DNA of 64,000 nt from Pelecanus crispus (taxonomy: Eukaryota > Chordata > Aves > Pelecaniformes > Pelecanidae), in the NCBI RefSeq assembly GCF_030463565.1, contig NC_134643.1, forward strand, positions 76,629,721 through 76,693,720. Reading direction: 5' to 3'. Each line of letters starts with the position of its first letter. The stretch's first letter is position 1. Below are positions 1-12,306 of this stretch, in pieces. The translations under genes and the position numbers were made by a program. The notes below the pieces were generated by a model that was not told the origin of the DNA, did not search any database, and saw only the letters and a list, made by a program, of their open reading frames with translations.

Positions 1-1128
1 ATCTACCTGGACTTCAGCAAAGCCTTTCACACCATTTCCCACAGCATTCTCCTGGAGAAACGGGCTGCTCATGACTTGGACAGGTGTACTCTTCGCTGGG
101 TAAAAAACTAACTGGATAGCCAGGCCCAAAGACTTGTTGTGAATGGAGTTAAATCCAGCTGGCAGCCGGTCACAACTGGTGTTCCCCAGGGCTCAGTAGA
201 GGGGCCAGTTCTGTTATATATTTATCAGTGATCTGGACAAGGGGGTAAAGTACACCCTCAGTAAGTTGGCAGATGACACCAAACTGGGCGGGAGTGTTGA
301 TCTGCTTGAGGGAAGGAAGGTGCTGCAGAGGGACCTGGACAGGCTGGATCGACAGGCCGAGGCCAATTGTATGAGTTTTAACAATGCTAAGTGCTTGGGT
401 CACAACAACCCCATGCAACGCTATAGGCTTGGGGAAGAGCGGCTGGAAAGCTGCCTGGCGGAAAAGGATTGGGGGTGTTGGTCAACAGCCGGCTGAACGT
501 GAGCCAGCAGTGTGCCCAGGTGGCCAACAAGGCCAACAGCATCCTGGCTTGTATCAGGAATAGTGTGGCCAGCAGGAGCAGGGAGGTGATTGTTCCCCTG
601 TACTCGGCGCTGGTGAGGCCACACCTGGAATACTGTGTCCAGTTTTGGGCCCCTCAATACAAGAAAGACATTGAGGTGCTGGAGCATGTTCAGAGACGGG
701 CAACAAAGCTGGTGAAGGGTCTGGAGCACAGGCCTTATGAGGAGTGGCTGAGGGAGCTGGGGTTGTTTAGCCTGGAGAAGAGGAGGCTGAGGGGAGACCT
801 TATCACTCTCTACAGCTAACCTGAAAGGAGGTTGTAGTGAGGTGGGTGTTGGTCTCTTCTCCCAAGTAGGTAGTGATAGGACAAGAGGAAATGGGCTCAA
901 GCTGCGCCAGGGGAGATTGAGATTGGATATTGGGAAAAATTTCTTCACGGAAAGGGTAGCCAAGCATTGGACCAGGCTGCCCAGAGAGGTGGTGGAGTCA
1001 CCATCCCTGGAAGTGTTCAAAAGGCGTGTAGACGTGGCACTTTGGGACATGGTTTAGTGGGCATGGTGGTGTTGGGTTGATGATTGGAATGATGATCTTT
1101 AGAGGTCCTTTCCAACCTTAATGATTCC
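1..1128 (+). mobile_element. CR1 LINE (non-LTR retrotransposon), 3' portion, truncated by window edge
   Basis: The + strand opens inside a reverse-transcriptase region. Conceptual translation of the first 200 bases shows the YLDFSKAF-type motif and then a GVPQGS-type motif, as in CR1 LINEs of birds. The reading frame is broken by an in-frame stop near 110 and by shifts around 200-240 and 420-480, so the copy is dead. The later part (about 500-1128) reads like the well-conserved CR1 ORF2 end and 3' UTR, finishing in the typical tail around 'ccaaccttaatgattc'. The copy looks only mildly diverged. Its 5' end lies left of the window. The several open frames across it are fragments of this one broken ORF and should not be called genes. 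Family recognition is from memory. Confidence 0.93.
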
Positions 1129-1194
1129 TAGTTTTTACTTTCATTATAAATAATCCAGCCACCAAGCCAGGAAACATGAAATGGCTACTCTACC

Positions 1195-1296
1195 CTTAAT
1201 TGGTTTAGTGGTAGACTTGGTAGTGTAGGTTAATGGTTGGACTGGATGATCTTAAAGGTCTTTTCCAACCTAAATGATTCTATGATGCTATGAATA
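1195..1296 (+). mobile_element. Second CR1 3'-tail fragment
   Basis: About 100 bases repeat the terminal part of the preceding CR1: 'tggtttagtgg', then 'ggactggatgatctt', 'aaaggtcttttccaacc' and an ATTCTATGATGCTATGA end that resembles the (ATTCTATG)n microsatellite tail of CR1. About 65 bases of unrelated sequence separate it from the first copy. It is either an independent, heavily 5'-truncated insertion or a rearranged tail of the same element. The length is typical of very short CR1 truncations. Confidence 0.85.
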
Positions 1297-1483
1297 TGTA
1301 TTTGTAGAGACATACAGCCATAGAACATTTGTGATAAACTTTGTTTTTTCATTAACCCTCCCCAAAAGTAGTACTATATTGATTGCGGAGTAAAGAATTA
1401 TTTTATTTTTTTAATGAAGACATAGAACATTCAAAATATCTGTAATATAAAAAGGTTCTATAGATTTTTTTTTTTTTAAACAG

Positions 1484-1558
1484 CTTCAGTCATGCAATTT
1501 TGATTGATTTAACCCTGATTTGTAGTGATCACCTTCAATCATGCAATTTTGATTGAAG
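1484..1558. repeat. Pair of 24-bp near-identical direct repeats; second copy is a hairpin
   Basis: The segment 1484-1507 recurs at 1533-1556 with a single mismatch (period 49). Both contain ATGCAATTTTGATTGA. In the second copy the arms CTTCAATC (1533-1540) and GATTGAAG (1551-1558) are exact reverse complements around a 10-base loop. The function is unknown; it could be a small segmental duplication or the remains of a short mobile element. Confidence 0.85.
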
Positions 1559-4500
1559 TGCCTCCTGAAGGAAAACAGATAGCTGAGGTGACCATTATGG
1601 CTAAGAGGTGACTAAAGGGACATGAGGTGACTCATACTTTGGACTTTTTCCTTGCTGTGTCTTGGGGGAGCGTTGCACACAGAAACCTCTACTTTATACA
1701 GACAGACATTACCTAGTCATCTTATCATCTTCCATCTTATGACACCCTTACCCTTGCCTTTGCAAGTTTTTTGTCATTCTTCAGTAAAATCTCTGAAAAC
1801 AGTTCAAGAGGTTTTGGTAATGTGGGACTAAAACCTCAGTCTGTCCTACCATGTAACCTCAAATCATATTCCAAACCACAGTCCAGGCCTGGTCCAGAGC
1901 TGGTCTTGTAAATGTTCTACCCTTCAGTACTACACAGTGGTCTGCTTTCAACTATTTGGGCTACAACTTGCATGTATTATATGGCATGTGTTGTATACCA
2001 TGTCTCAAAGCAATTTAGGAGATTCACAATTGTTTGTTCTAAGCGATCTGAAACAAACATCTCTGTTCAAGTGCAGGAACAAGCTTTCCTGGGAAGTCTA
2101 AGGCAAATCAGACATCACTCCTGTACCTTGTCTCTAAGGAAAGGACTCCTGGAAAACATTAGCAACTATTGACAACACAGCACTTGCAAGGACCCGTCCA
2201 GTGAATGGTGCCAATTAAATCTCTTACCTTTTACAGTGTTTGAAATGCATTACATCTCCTTTAGCTGTGAAAACTGCCTGAAAATATATCTTTGACATGG
2301 AAATAAGTATTTTTCTTAGACTGGATTAATTGTGCTCAGGCAGAAAGTGCAGAGATAGCTGCAAGGGGATACCATTCTGGAGTCAGAGCTCTGACCACGG
2401 CCACACTGACCACAAGCATTCAACTGTTCTGTCAACTGTTTTTGTCTTCAGGCTGAATTTGTCATTTAAATATAATCGCAGGCTAATTTTCCTCCTGTCT
2501 GTCTTCCCATTTCCCTGATCAAGTACTCTATTAGCTCAAGCCAAGAACTTTTTGTCTTCATTGATGTATTTCTTAGAGCTCAGAGGGAATGATACCTATT
2601 GGTCTGATAGCAAGCACCATTGGTAGGGAGGAGGAACTTTCCCCCCTATCACTCTCCTTTCTTCCACAGCTCCATATGTAGATGGAAGATGCCTGAATAT
2701 CGGTACACTTTGTTTCAGTACCAGTGTTGAATGCTTCAAACTATGTATGAAAAGAAGGTTGGTTTAAAATTATAGCAGGATCTTTATTAACAATTACATG
2801 CCAGGATCTTGCAGGAAGACACACCAGCAGCAGGCAAACTCACCTTCCTTGGGAGACTTCATCAGCTTCTGTCTGTGCAAGATAAAGTTTACAAATTTGA
2901 GACTGTTACTGCTTTTGTATTTTATTTATTGAATGAACATACTGTTTTAGCTTCTGAGATTCCAGCAACCTCAGTACTTGTTTCAAAAGGACTACAGGAG
3001 AATGTTGTTGTAGATATCTACATAATATGAAGGATGCTGTATTGAACACTTCTATTGGTGATACCTGATAATGAAACACAGAATGTTTTGATAAGGGCAC
3101 TAACTATTCTGCCATTGTTTACAAGCTTCGTAAATTTTCATGATGAAAGCTGAAATGCATATTTGCAGGAGCGAAAGCTTTCTGAACAAGAATCTTGTTT
3201 TCTACTGTTCAAAGTGTGTCCAGAAACTGTAGTAAATGTAGTGGGAATATTATCCATTATAAAATAGTATTTCAGTTTGTTTTATTTATCAGGGTCTCAT
3301 TTCATTGGGTTCCCCCAGACATAACAAAATGTGTTAGTACATGAAGTAACTACATCATCCCATACATTCCCCATCTTCTTTTACTTCAATTACTAGATCT
3401 CTCTCTTTTTAGCTCTGGAAATTTCCCCAGAAAATTTGATTCTCAGGGGTATCAGGAGTCTGCATCTCCTCCCAGCTTCAGTGGGAATGTACTTAACAGT
3501 GTTAGCACTGGTTCTTAAGAAGGTAAGTTAAGATTTTCATTTTGAAAATGTTGAAAAAAAAGTCACAGGAATCAGAAAGATAAATTTTTCATGCATAAGA
3601 CTTTTCACAATTTTATCATAATTTTCTTCTCAACAAATATGAGATACTAAGGACTCTGAAAATGCCAGAAAAAAGGTTTTCCAACTACTTCCTCTGTGTT
3701 TTGCTACTAAAAAGAGGGAGGAAATAAAAGAGGGACAAAAGGGCAGAAACAAGAAAAAAAGGCTGTATTTTTCATAAGTAAGAAGTAAAAACATTACAAA
3801 AATACTTTGAACTTTTTTTTTTTAAATGAGTAAGACAGAAGTTTCTCAAAGCAAAATTCCAACCAACTCTACTAGTCATGGATTTCCTATCAGCTGGGAT
3901 TGAACCAGCTTAATTAAACACTAGTTACCTGGGCTGAGTGGTAAGGATTAGGCAGCATACGAATCTGAGAAACTACAGAACATGGCTGCTCCACATTGGA
4001 CCTGCTCATCTTCATCATTCCTGAAAGTGACCAGATTCCTCTCCCTTTTTTCCTTGGATCTCACCTTTTGAGTTACTGTAGCCAAATATCCAGTTCAAAT
4101 GAACCTACCTTGTCTTACAAGAGGGTCTGCTCTATGAAGGTAGGAAGGATGTGCAGCTGATTTTTCCTCAGACACAAATGTTCCTGGAGACATCCTCTAA
4201 AGCGTCTCTCCTTTCTCTTCCCCTCACTTTTTCTCACAGTTTCTTTCTCTGTTCTGTGGACCAACAGGAATCAGAATATCAGTAGCTACTTTTTCCAACA
4301 ACATAATATTGCCTTAGCAAGAGATAAAGTGAGTTTGGGTTTTTTTTAGTCTAAATAAAAGAGTGCCTGTACACATCAGCTGCTCAGGACACAATACAAT
4401 GTATGAAATGCATATTGGACATATTGCATTCCAGTTTCATGAACTCATATTTCCATCTAGGATTTTCTGAAGAGGGAAATGGGAGTTTGACCTCCTGAAG

Positions 4501-7123
4501 ATATCATTTAATCTGTTCAGACATAACATGTCATAATATGATTCCTTTCCCTAGTGGCTATTGCCTTATGTTTCAAATCCAAAACCAATTATATCTGACA
4601 GATCACAGACATCCCTCAGCCACATCTAGCAGTTAGTTGCTGCAAGTTGGCTCACGGAATCTGTCTCACTGTAGATAAAAAAACACCCTTTAGTTTGAAA
4701 CATCTGCTGGATGATGATACATCTACAGACCATATTTGGATCTGAGTTGTACAGATGGTGTTCATTTTTAATTGCAGCTGGAGTGATAAGCAATACATTA
4801 CTTAACATGTAACACACACTTATGCACATATACCAACCACCGTGGTCTTCCTGTCCCTGAGATAACTGGGAGGAGGGATAAATTGGTTCATCAGAATAGC
4901 TGAATGCAGGATCACGGGCAGTCCATTAACATAGCAATTCACAAACTGAAAATTTGGCTAGAGTGATTCTGGTCATATTTGTTTGATGATCTCCACATTG
5001 CCTCAGCATGTCAGTATTTCATATGCAAAGTTACAAAAGAATCGGTTGGTCCACTTGAAATGAGATTGTGCTCCCTATCAAGCCCATGACTGCTACAGGG
5101 ACAAGATGTAAACCAGAGGATGAACACTGATGAAAGTCTGTTTAATTTCCTTTTACATTTCTCAGACCATTTGCTTTATTACAGCAAATATGATGTAAAT
5201 CTCCCTGAAGTCAGATTAATAAATCTTACATTGTCTGCCAAGAGTCTGCCTTGAAGCATTATACACTTAGGGTGGTGTTTTTCTAGTAGTGTTCTACAGG
5301 AACTGCTATTTTCACCTCAAAGACTGTTTTATTTTCTATCATTTTGTACCATACGGTCTTATCTTGTTGCTGTCTTGGAACTGGACCAAGTTGTGTTGTA
5401 ACAATTTATCCCACTTCTTTTTTTTTCTCTTATATGAACCCTTTGACCTTGCTATCAGACTGCTGTCACAGGCTCATAATGAAATATTTCAGAAGTACCT
5501 TAGATATATCCTACCGAGGAGCTTCAGAAAATGTTTTGGGAGAATCTGTGGGGGCACCATTCCTATGATTCTGCAGGGTGCTGATTGCTGGATAACTTAG
5601 GAAGTTTTTATTTGTTTTCATTAACGGCCTTTTGTGTCTTCTGCCAAGACATTGCCTTCTACTGCTGTGCCATTGACATGTCCTACTGTAAAGGAGCAGA
5701 GTAACTTTAAATTAATCTTAATCCTTTTGACTAACTTCTATTCCAGATTTTAATCCATGTAAGCATGGGATTTAGTAAAGTTCTGTGTGCTGTAAGATGG
5801 ACTTTAGACTTACCTTACCATTTCCTGACTTCTAGCAAGGGTCGCAGATGACACCAGCAAGAAGAGAATACGAAAAGATCAGAGATCCAGGACATTTAGT
5901 ACCCACTAAATACAGGGGTAGTTAATAACACAAAGAGCAGGGCAGTGCATATTAAAGCCTCAATTACTACACTTACACTGCAGCTGTTAAATTACCCAGG
6001 TGACATATATTATTAACTGAAATACAACATAAATTGTGACCACAACGATTTTAAATATATTTGGTGTTTGCCTTTTTTCTGAAAGTGAATTTTAATAGAA
6101 GGTCTTTTTTGTTCCCAGAAACCTGAACACAGACTTTGTCAGAAAGCTTCCAGCTTTGATATATACAACTTCAGAGACTGCAGTATGAGAATTTAGATAA
6201 AAGACAGATGTGGGACCCTTTACAGTACATATCTTGCCTGAAAAATAAGATATGGATCTTCTTAAGGATTGAGTTAATCCTCTTATGGTAGTGGCTTTTT
6301 GAAGAACATATTATATATGATACAAATAACAACAACAAAAAAGCTGTATTTTGTATACAGCGGATGTCAGATTTCAGGGTTAGTATAGGCAAATGAATTT
6401 CATCTTTTCCTGTAAAAGAGGTTTCTTGTAGTTTTGATGATTCAACTTTCCTTATGCAATACATTTATCCCAGCATAGAGTAGAGCAGTGCTCAAGTATG
6501 ACAACTTCTGGAATTACAGTCAGGGATGGTAAGGCATGTGGGAGGATTGTGTGGGTTCTACCAGGTCTAGTAAAAATGGTGGGGATGACTTCTACAAGAT
6601 ACTTGTCATGATTATTACCGTTTTACCATATTCTCTTGCTGTACACAATAACATAGATACATGCAAAAATATCTCAGGCTGAAAATTTATTTTGATACCT
6701 CAAAGAAAAAGAAAAGAAAAAGATACAGGGTAAAATTTTCAAAAATGCTCCAGTGATTTAGGTTCATTTCCAGATGTAGCAGAGCATGCGTAGCAGCAGG
6801 ATTCCACTTCCCTAATTCTACCTGTGTGAGAATTACTTAAGCCTGTAACAATCATATAGACTCTCTCCTTCTCCAGTCATATAGACTCACGCTCCTTCTG
6901 GGGTGAGATACTCATATCCAGAGGGGAATGATTTCCCACTATCTTATATATGTGTTTTAGGATGAAAAGAATTATCATCTGCAAATGTGTTTTTCTCTCC
7001 AAATACCATATAGGGAATCTAGGCAATGGGCAGAGATACAAGCAATCAAATATCTGCCATCTAATCCTGGGTGAGGCGAGTTCTGTGTTTAGCATCTAAC
7101 TCCCCTTTCAGGCATTCACACTG

Positions 7124-7229
7124 TAATTAGACACCTAAACATCTTTTTGTTTCTGACTACTACATACCTAAAAGCCAAAATTTGTAAATGGGACTAGTAA
7201 ATAGGTGCCTAGTTGAGTTCAATGGGAGA
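7124..7229. repeat. Possible ancient amniote interspersed repeat remnant
   Basis: Two short blocks, 'ttagacacctaaac' near 7127 and 'ataggtgcctagttgagttc' ending near 7222, resemble the 'taggcacctaa' plus 'tcaatggga' pattern seen in old repeats of birds, turtles and crocodilians. Similarity is partial and judged by eye. I cannot name the family. Confidence 0.3.
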
Positions 7230-8989
7230 AAAATAACCTGTTCCTAGTTTAGCCCTGTCTTGTTTGCAGAGAGGATAAAATACGACTGGTAGGCTTGCTG
7301 GTTTAGAAATTAGTGAAGATTTTCTGGGCAACACACAAGAATAGTTTCAATTGTCCAGTGTCAGCCTAGAGGACACAAATTCAGTACAGCGCAGATAAAA
7401 AGACAGCCCTTTCTTCCAGCTCCACACACACAGACATACATGCAAATTCTACAATATCATTGTCATGTATACTACAAGTGGGTCTAAGGGTTTGGTAGAA
7501 TTTATAGTACAAAAAGTCTGCTTTATGATATTTAGGATCAAACTTCTCTATGCTTAGAGGATGTGCAAATCTTACATTGTTCTCGACAGCCTCAAAAAGC
7601 CTTGCAATATTAAAAACAGCTCGCAGATTTTGCGGGTTTTTCAAAGCAAAAAAGAGTGTAATCCAAACTGTGTGTATTTTGTTGCCAATGTGACTGATTT
7701 ACAAAAAATACCTTTATCAAACAGAACAAATAAAACTGGAGATCCACAAAGTTATATTGTGTGTAGCATCTAAGCTGCAACTTTGCACACAGATTCAGCC
7801 AAGATTAAGAGCTACCAAGACAAGTCATAGCATCATGTTTGGTGCCTCTGACTCCGCCATCACACCACTTATGCACAGTTGTCCATCAAAGATCAGAAGG
7901 TTTGCAAATCCCTGTTCAAGTCCTGTGGCTTTATACAACTTTTATAGTGATGAACTCCGAGGTCTGGGGTTTTCTTGTAGTTCTCCATATAGAGTTCTTC
8001 TCTACTTAGGTTGCCCCGTTGAACTTTTGCTGTATATATTTTCCACAACAGTTTTCCCCATAGAAACCAGGAATAATAACTTTAAAAAAAGCTGTGGAAA
8101 ATATTTCAAATAATACTAAGCTTCTACTACTTCTCCCCCTCCAAGCTTAATCACAATAAATATTTAAAAGGGACAGAGAAGTTATTCAAAGACCAGGCTG
8201 CATTTTCCATTACATTAAAAAAAATTAAAATAGAAAATGGAGTCTTCGCTACTTCATTAAGGTTTTCGTGGTAGATCCATTTTTTAAGATAAAATGAGCA
8301 ATGTGCAATTAAAACAAATACAGCAAACCTTTCTTTTTTTAGATAGGGTTGTAAGTGTAAATGAAATTAATCTTGAAGCTGTGCCAATCTGATCTTTTCA
8401 TATGATAGCACAAGTTCTGACACAGCACTACGGGGATTCTGTCACTGTGACAAATTTAGACATAAAATAAAGACTTGATCGACCATAACATATAATTTAC
8501 TCTGAACATTTGGTATATATTGCTATATTAGCATAAAGCCCTGGTATAAATGATATATGTAGGTTTAAAAGAAGTCAAGGAATTGATCCCCACTTGCTCA
8601 GCAAAATATCCATGAGAGGTTTTCTCCAAAAGAGCTACTTTAGTGTCAACCGTTCAAACAAAATAACCTGCACGCATGGGTGAAATGAAGGCGATTTCAA
8701 CTCTCCACCTAAGAAACGGGAGAGACCAGGAGCCTGCACGCAGCTACCCCAGTTTGGCTAACGAGTGGTAGCTCGTTACGGCCCAGTGACTTGGTTGCTG
8801 AGTCTTGCTGTGCCATAAAGTACACACAGGGCGAGACCGATCGACCGGTGCACGATACGGAAAATGGCAGAGCCAGCTGTTGTCAGCTGAAGCCAGCACA
8901 GCTTGCTGTGTGAACATTGCCCAGAGCACAGATACCCTTCCTTTCCTGTTCAGTCAGTTAAATAAACCAAGGCACTTCAAGTGGAGAGC

Positions 8990-9700
8990 GCCCAGCTGAG
9001 AGCTCTGGCAAATTAATCCGTACCCGCAGCGGCCACCCAGTCATTTTCCTCACATTGGTGAGTCCTAATTTAATAAAACCTTTTCCCACTCGCGCTATTC
9101 CTCCGCCATTGAGGTTCTTTTGGGTTTAGCCAGTCAAGCTGATGGAAGCCCCCACCAGCGTGGAAATCCTTGCCAGCTGGGCCGTGGATTTCGCCTGCCT
9201 CGGAGCCATGACCCGAAACTCAGCGCTTTCCTTAAGATCCGTTTCGAATTTTCCGCACCTTCCCCCCGCCCTCCCCGCCACAAATCCATGAGGCCAAGCA
9301 GCTTCTATCTTTAAGCGGCCCATCCGCCATGGGCACCCCCGCCGGCCCCCGGGGATGGGGGAGCGAGCGGGGGTGCCCGCCCGAGGAGGGAGCCGCGGTG
9401 AGGGCCCCGCGGGGGAGCGCCGGGGACCGGGTCGCTCGGGAGGCGGGAGGCGGGAGGCGGGAAGCGGGAGGCGGGAAGCGGGAAGCGGGAGGCGGGAAGC
9501 GGGAGGCGGGAGGCGGGAGGCGGGAAGCGCGGCCCCCCCCCGGCGCCCCGCCGGGCATCGCCGCCGCCCCGGGGTTTGGTTCCGCAGGGCCGGGGCTTCA
9601 GCGTACAGCCCGAGCGGCTCCGGCTTCGCGAAATGGCGGTAACGGGGCGCTCGTCTGCTGGAGGCTAACGTGGGAAATGTGGTGAAATATTGTACGTGGG
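8990..9700 (+). promoter_or_regulatory. CpG island, candidate ABCC9 promoter and 5' non-coding exon region
   Basis: This is the only strongly CpG-rich stretch in the window (densest at about 9250-9660), about 10.3 kb upstream of the first coding exon and on the expected side. ABCC9 exon 2-type architecture (the splice acceptor at 20016-20017 lies 21 bases before the ATG) requires at least one non-coding 5' exon upstream, and this island is the natural place for it. No TATA box is evident. YY1-like cores occur as AAATGGCGG at 9631-9639 (+) and as the reverse complement near 9105-9111 and 9321-9328, typical of TATA-less CpG promoters. Candidate first-exon donors by sequence are GTGAGT at 9058 and GTGAGG at 9396, but which one is used cannot be told from DNA alone. 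Opposite-strand YY1-like motifs leave a bidirectional promoter possible. Confidence 0.6.
9438..9528. repeat. 13-copy 7-bp G-rich minisatellite within the CpG island
   Basis: Thirteen uninterrupted heptamers alternate between GGGAGGC and GGGAAGC, 91 bp in all. Writing G or A for the variable base, the order is GGGAGAAGAGGGA. Every unit starts with GGG, giving 13 G-tracts with 4-base spacers on the + strand, a strong potential G-quadruplex former. Since 7 is not a multiple of 3, all three frames pass through every phase of the repeat without a stop on either strand. This explains the long apparent ORFs here without coding. Confidence 0.97.
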
Positions 9701-9785
9701 GATAGCTGAGAATCGGCCCGTGGGTTTCTTCCATTCACTTACAGGTCCAAACATTCCCTGAAACATTTTGAATTCCCGTTACCGC

Positions 9786-9836
9786 TTTTTTCACCCCCCT
9801 TCCTCCCCCCAGACCCCCCCCCTACCACCCCCCCCC
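9786..9836. repeat. C-rich low-complexity tract
   Basis: A run of C-homopolymers (CCCCCC, CCCCCCC and CCCCCCCCC separated by short T/A interruptions) lies just 3' of the CpG island. The minus strand could form a G-quadruplex and the plus strand an i-motif. It may belong to the promoter-proximal region. Long C-runs of this sort are also prone to sequencing and assembly error. Confidence 0.85.
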
Positions 9837-12234
9837 GGCGTTTTGAAAAGCCCAGATACAAAAAATCATTTCAGAGCAGAGCAGAGTGTGTTCTGACATT
9901 TAAGAGCTTTTCGTTTTTCTTGATCCTTTTAAAAACGCACTTCAAAACAGCGTAGCTTGTCATGTAGAGGAATGAAAGCACTTCATTTAGAAACAGCAAA
10001 ATGAAACATGCTGGTTGCTTCCACGCTCATTTTACCTTCTTTTTTTTCCGTCCTGTTTTAAACAATTTGGCAGAAATGACAGAGCTGAATGGCAATGAAC
10101 CAAATTTTCATTTTTTGGTATAGAATGTTGTGACCATAAATGCTACTCACTTCTGTCTGAAATTATGTGTCTTTTCAGAAATATCACATGACAATGCTAT
10201 TTTAGATGATCGTTAGATGGGTTAGAGATTTTATTTTTTATCTTCTTTAATGAAACATAGATATGTCGCGGAACTCAGAAGCCTTCAATCTCCTTTCTAA
10301 AGCATTGAACTTTAATACATGAAAGAGAAAGAAAAAAAGAAGAAAAAAGTAAATACAAATAAAAGATTTCAAGTGCCATGGAAGCTGTTGAGGACTGTCT
10401 CAATTGCTCAGTGTAGTGCTGTGTTGATGTTTCAAGTCAACGGGAGATAACAAAAGGTGCCAATTTTCTCTAGATCTGAGGTTTCCGCTTTCTTATCCCT
10501 ACAATCATAAGGTAAGAAACATCAGAGAGAAAGGAGCAAGCTGGGTTTGCCAAGATTTTGATGAGCCCTGCCAGTGTTTGGCCTCAGCCATCCAACTGCA
10601 TTCTCAGCTCAGAGCTCACTGTAATCCCTTTCATGGCATGAAAAGATCTTTGACCACGATCCATTGGAAGCCGTTTGCTCTCTAGTGATCTAGATGCAAC
10701 CCCTGGATTCTGCAAGGTCTAAGCAAACTCTGTCCCAAGGGCCTCCAGCTCTGACACCTAACGACTGAACAGCTGTGCTCAAAACCACCCTGCGCTACCA
10801 TGTGTCCTGTGATGCACCACCAAGTCCCGGATCTTTGCTATTTCTGGCCTCGAGGTGTAGTGCTTGAGTGAAACTATAATGATGGAAAGTCTGAACCTTG
10901 GTATATCTTGGTTCAATGGCACTGAAAGAAAATGAGCAAACAAACCAGTTGACTGCATGTAGGCTCTCTTGGGACTTCTTTCACTCTAAATCAGCATATA
11001 CAATGTATTTTGCATCCAAAAAGTACTATCCCTTGTAAATAAGGGCTGTTGTATTGAAAACAATATTCCTGGTATGAGCACCAAATTAATTTTGAATTTT
11101 ATTTCAAGTTTTAAAAAATCCATTTCAAATGAAACAGATCTGTGTGACCAAAAAGTGAGATTTGGTCTATATTTTAAGCAGAATAGTCTGGAGGGATCTA
11201 GGGTAAAGTAAAATAACTGAGTAGACTTCTCTTCTGCTCAAGATGATGAAAGACGTGCAAAATTATGTTGTCAAATTCAAATTATCCAAGATTAATTCAA
11301 AAGAATTCAAAAGCTGAAGCTCCCCAAGCCTGCCAGAAGTTAGACTACCTTGTCTAAATCAATTACTTCAGAATAACCATCTGCTAATAGTCTGTGCGCT
11401 GTAACGCAGCCTCTTGGAATCTTACTACTCCAGTGAGGGAAAAATGAAAATAAAAGCAAACAGAAGAAATCCCAGGGGACTGCAGCTTCAGGAGGCAAAA
11501 AATTGGTGCTTTTTGCTTGCCTGTCTCTTCCCAGTTTCCTGCCCCCTTCAGCGTATGAGAAAGACAAGAAGAGTTTGTGCACTTTGGAAACTCGATAGGA
11601 GGCAGCAGCTGATCTTCCCATCACCAGCCTAAAAATAATCCACTCCAGGGCTTGGAGCAGCTTCACTAAGTGGAGGAAAATCCTGCCATCGGGATGATAT
11701 TGATCACATAGCACAACCGAGTGACAGTTTGGGTTGGTATTTTGTTTTTGTGTTTACAAAGGTAAGCTACAGAGTTTGCTCTAACATTCAGCAACCAAAC
11801 GGGGCATGCGATGACCCTCCCCCATTATCTCCCACTAACCACCTCCTCCTCCTTCCCTTTATATCTGTGGGACAGGGCTGCTCCTTGTTCTTTCCTGGGA
11901 TTACAACTCCAATCTCTTTTTTCTTTTCCTTTTCCATTTGCAGGCATTCTCAGCCTTTACCGTCCCCTCCTGCTGATGTTTTCTTTGCTGCTGTTCACAG
12001 GGTTACGTTTCTTTTTTTAAACTGTCCTGTCTTGGCATGTGAAGTCGAAGGTTTTACAGCAGGCAGTATAGCACGCTGATGTTTGAAATCGCATTGTGTT
12101 AAGAAGCTTACCAAAACCGAAAAAAGCAATGTATTAGATGTGTGAGACCACTGCAGATGTTTGTGTGAAATGCTTTTCAGTGCCAATAGCCTGTTTAGCA
12201 CCAGTGCTGTTGTGATTTTTCTCTGTGTTTGGAA

Positions 12235-12306
12235 CCCGATCCAAAAACCTACTGAGGTCAATGAGATTCTTTGCATTGACTTCCAAACTTCAGTTTGGAT
12301 CAGGCT
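12235..12306. repeat. Fold-back old interspersed repeat
   Basis: GATCCAAA (12238-12245) pairs with TTTGGATC (12294-12301). Inside, 'gaggtcaatgaga' and 'gcattgacttcc' form a second, imperfect inverted pair. The composition matches a type of old repeat common in archosaurs and turtles, in which 'ttgacttcaatggg'-like halves face each other. I cannot name the family with certainty. Confidence 0.55.

Larger units (their letters stand above)
1297..8640. other. Upstream gene-free region
   Basis: AT-rich sequence with scattered short open frames (the longest about 118 codons, at 7757-8113) that show no family motif, no splice-linked neighbours and no sustained codon pattern. I see no exon I can support on either strand. 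It contains a T-run near 1467-1477, a 24-bp repeat pair at 1484-1556, and possible old repeat debris at 7124-7229. It probably represents sequence between ABCC9 and its upstream neighbour. Confidence 0.6.

Noticed and set aside
421..1057. Separate protein-coding genes in the first kilobase
   Set aside because: These frames are pieces of the broken CR1 ORF2 or its antisense.
5289..5600. 103-codon open frame in the upstream region
   Set aside because: It contains a homopolymer-driven Phe run, has an overlapping second frame, and no homology or splice context.
9438..9528. CRISPR-like array
   Set aside because: The 7-bp units are contiguous with no spacers, in a vertebrate genome. It is a minisatellite.
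9126..9734. 202-codon minus-strand open frame, with overlapping plus-strand frames, in the CpG island
   Set aside because: The openness comes from the 7-bp tandem repeat, which has no stops in any frame on either strand, plus high GC. The predicted Arg/Pro/Gly-rich repeats have no family. A good Kozak context at 9329 is noted but does not change this.
11340..12079. Open frames of 124 and 116 codons on opposite strands, possible small genes
   Set aside because: They have no recognisable domain, overlap partly with other antisense frames, and lie in a pyrimidine-rich intron stretch. A non-coding 5' exon remains possible but unsupported.
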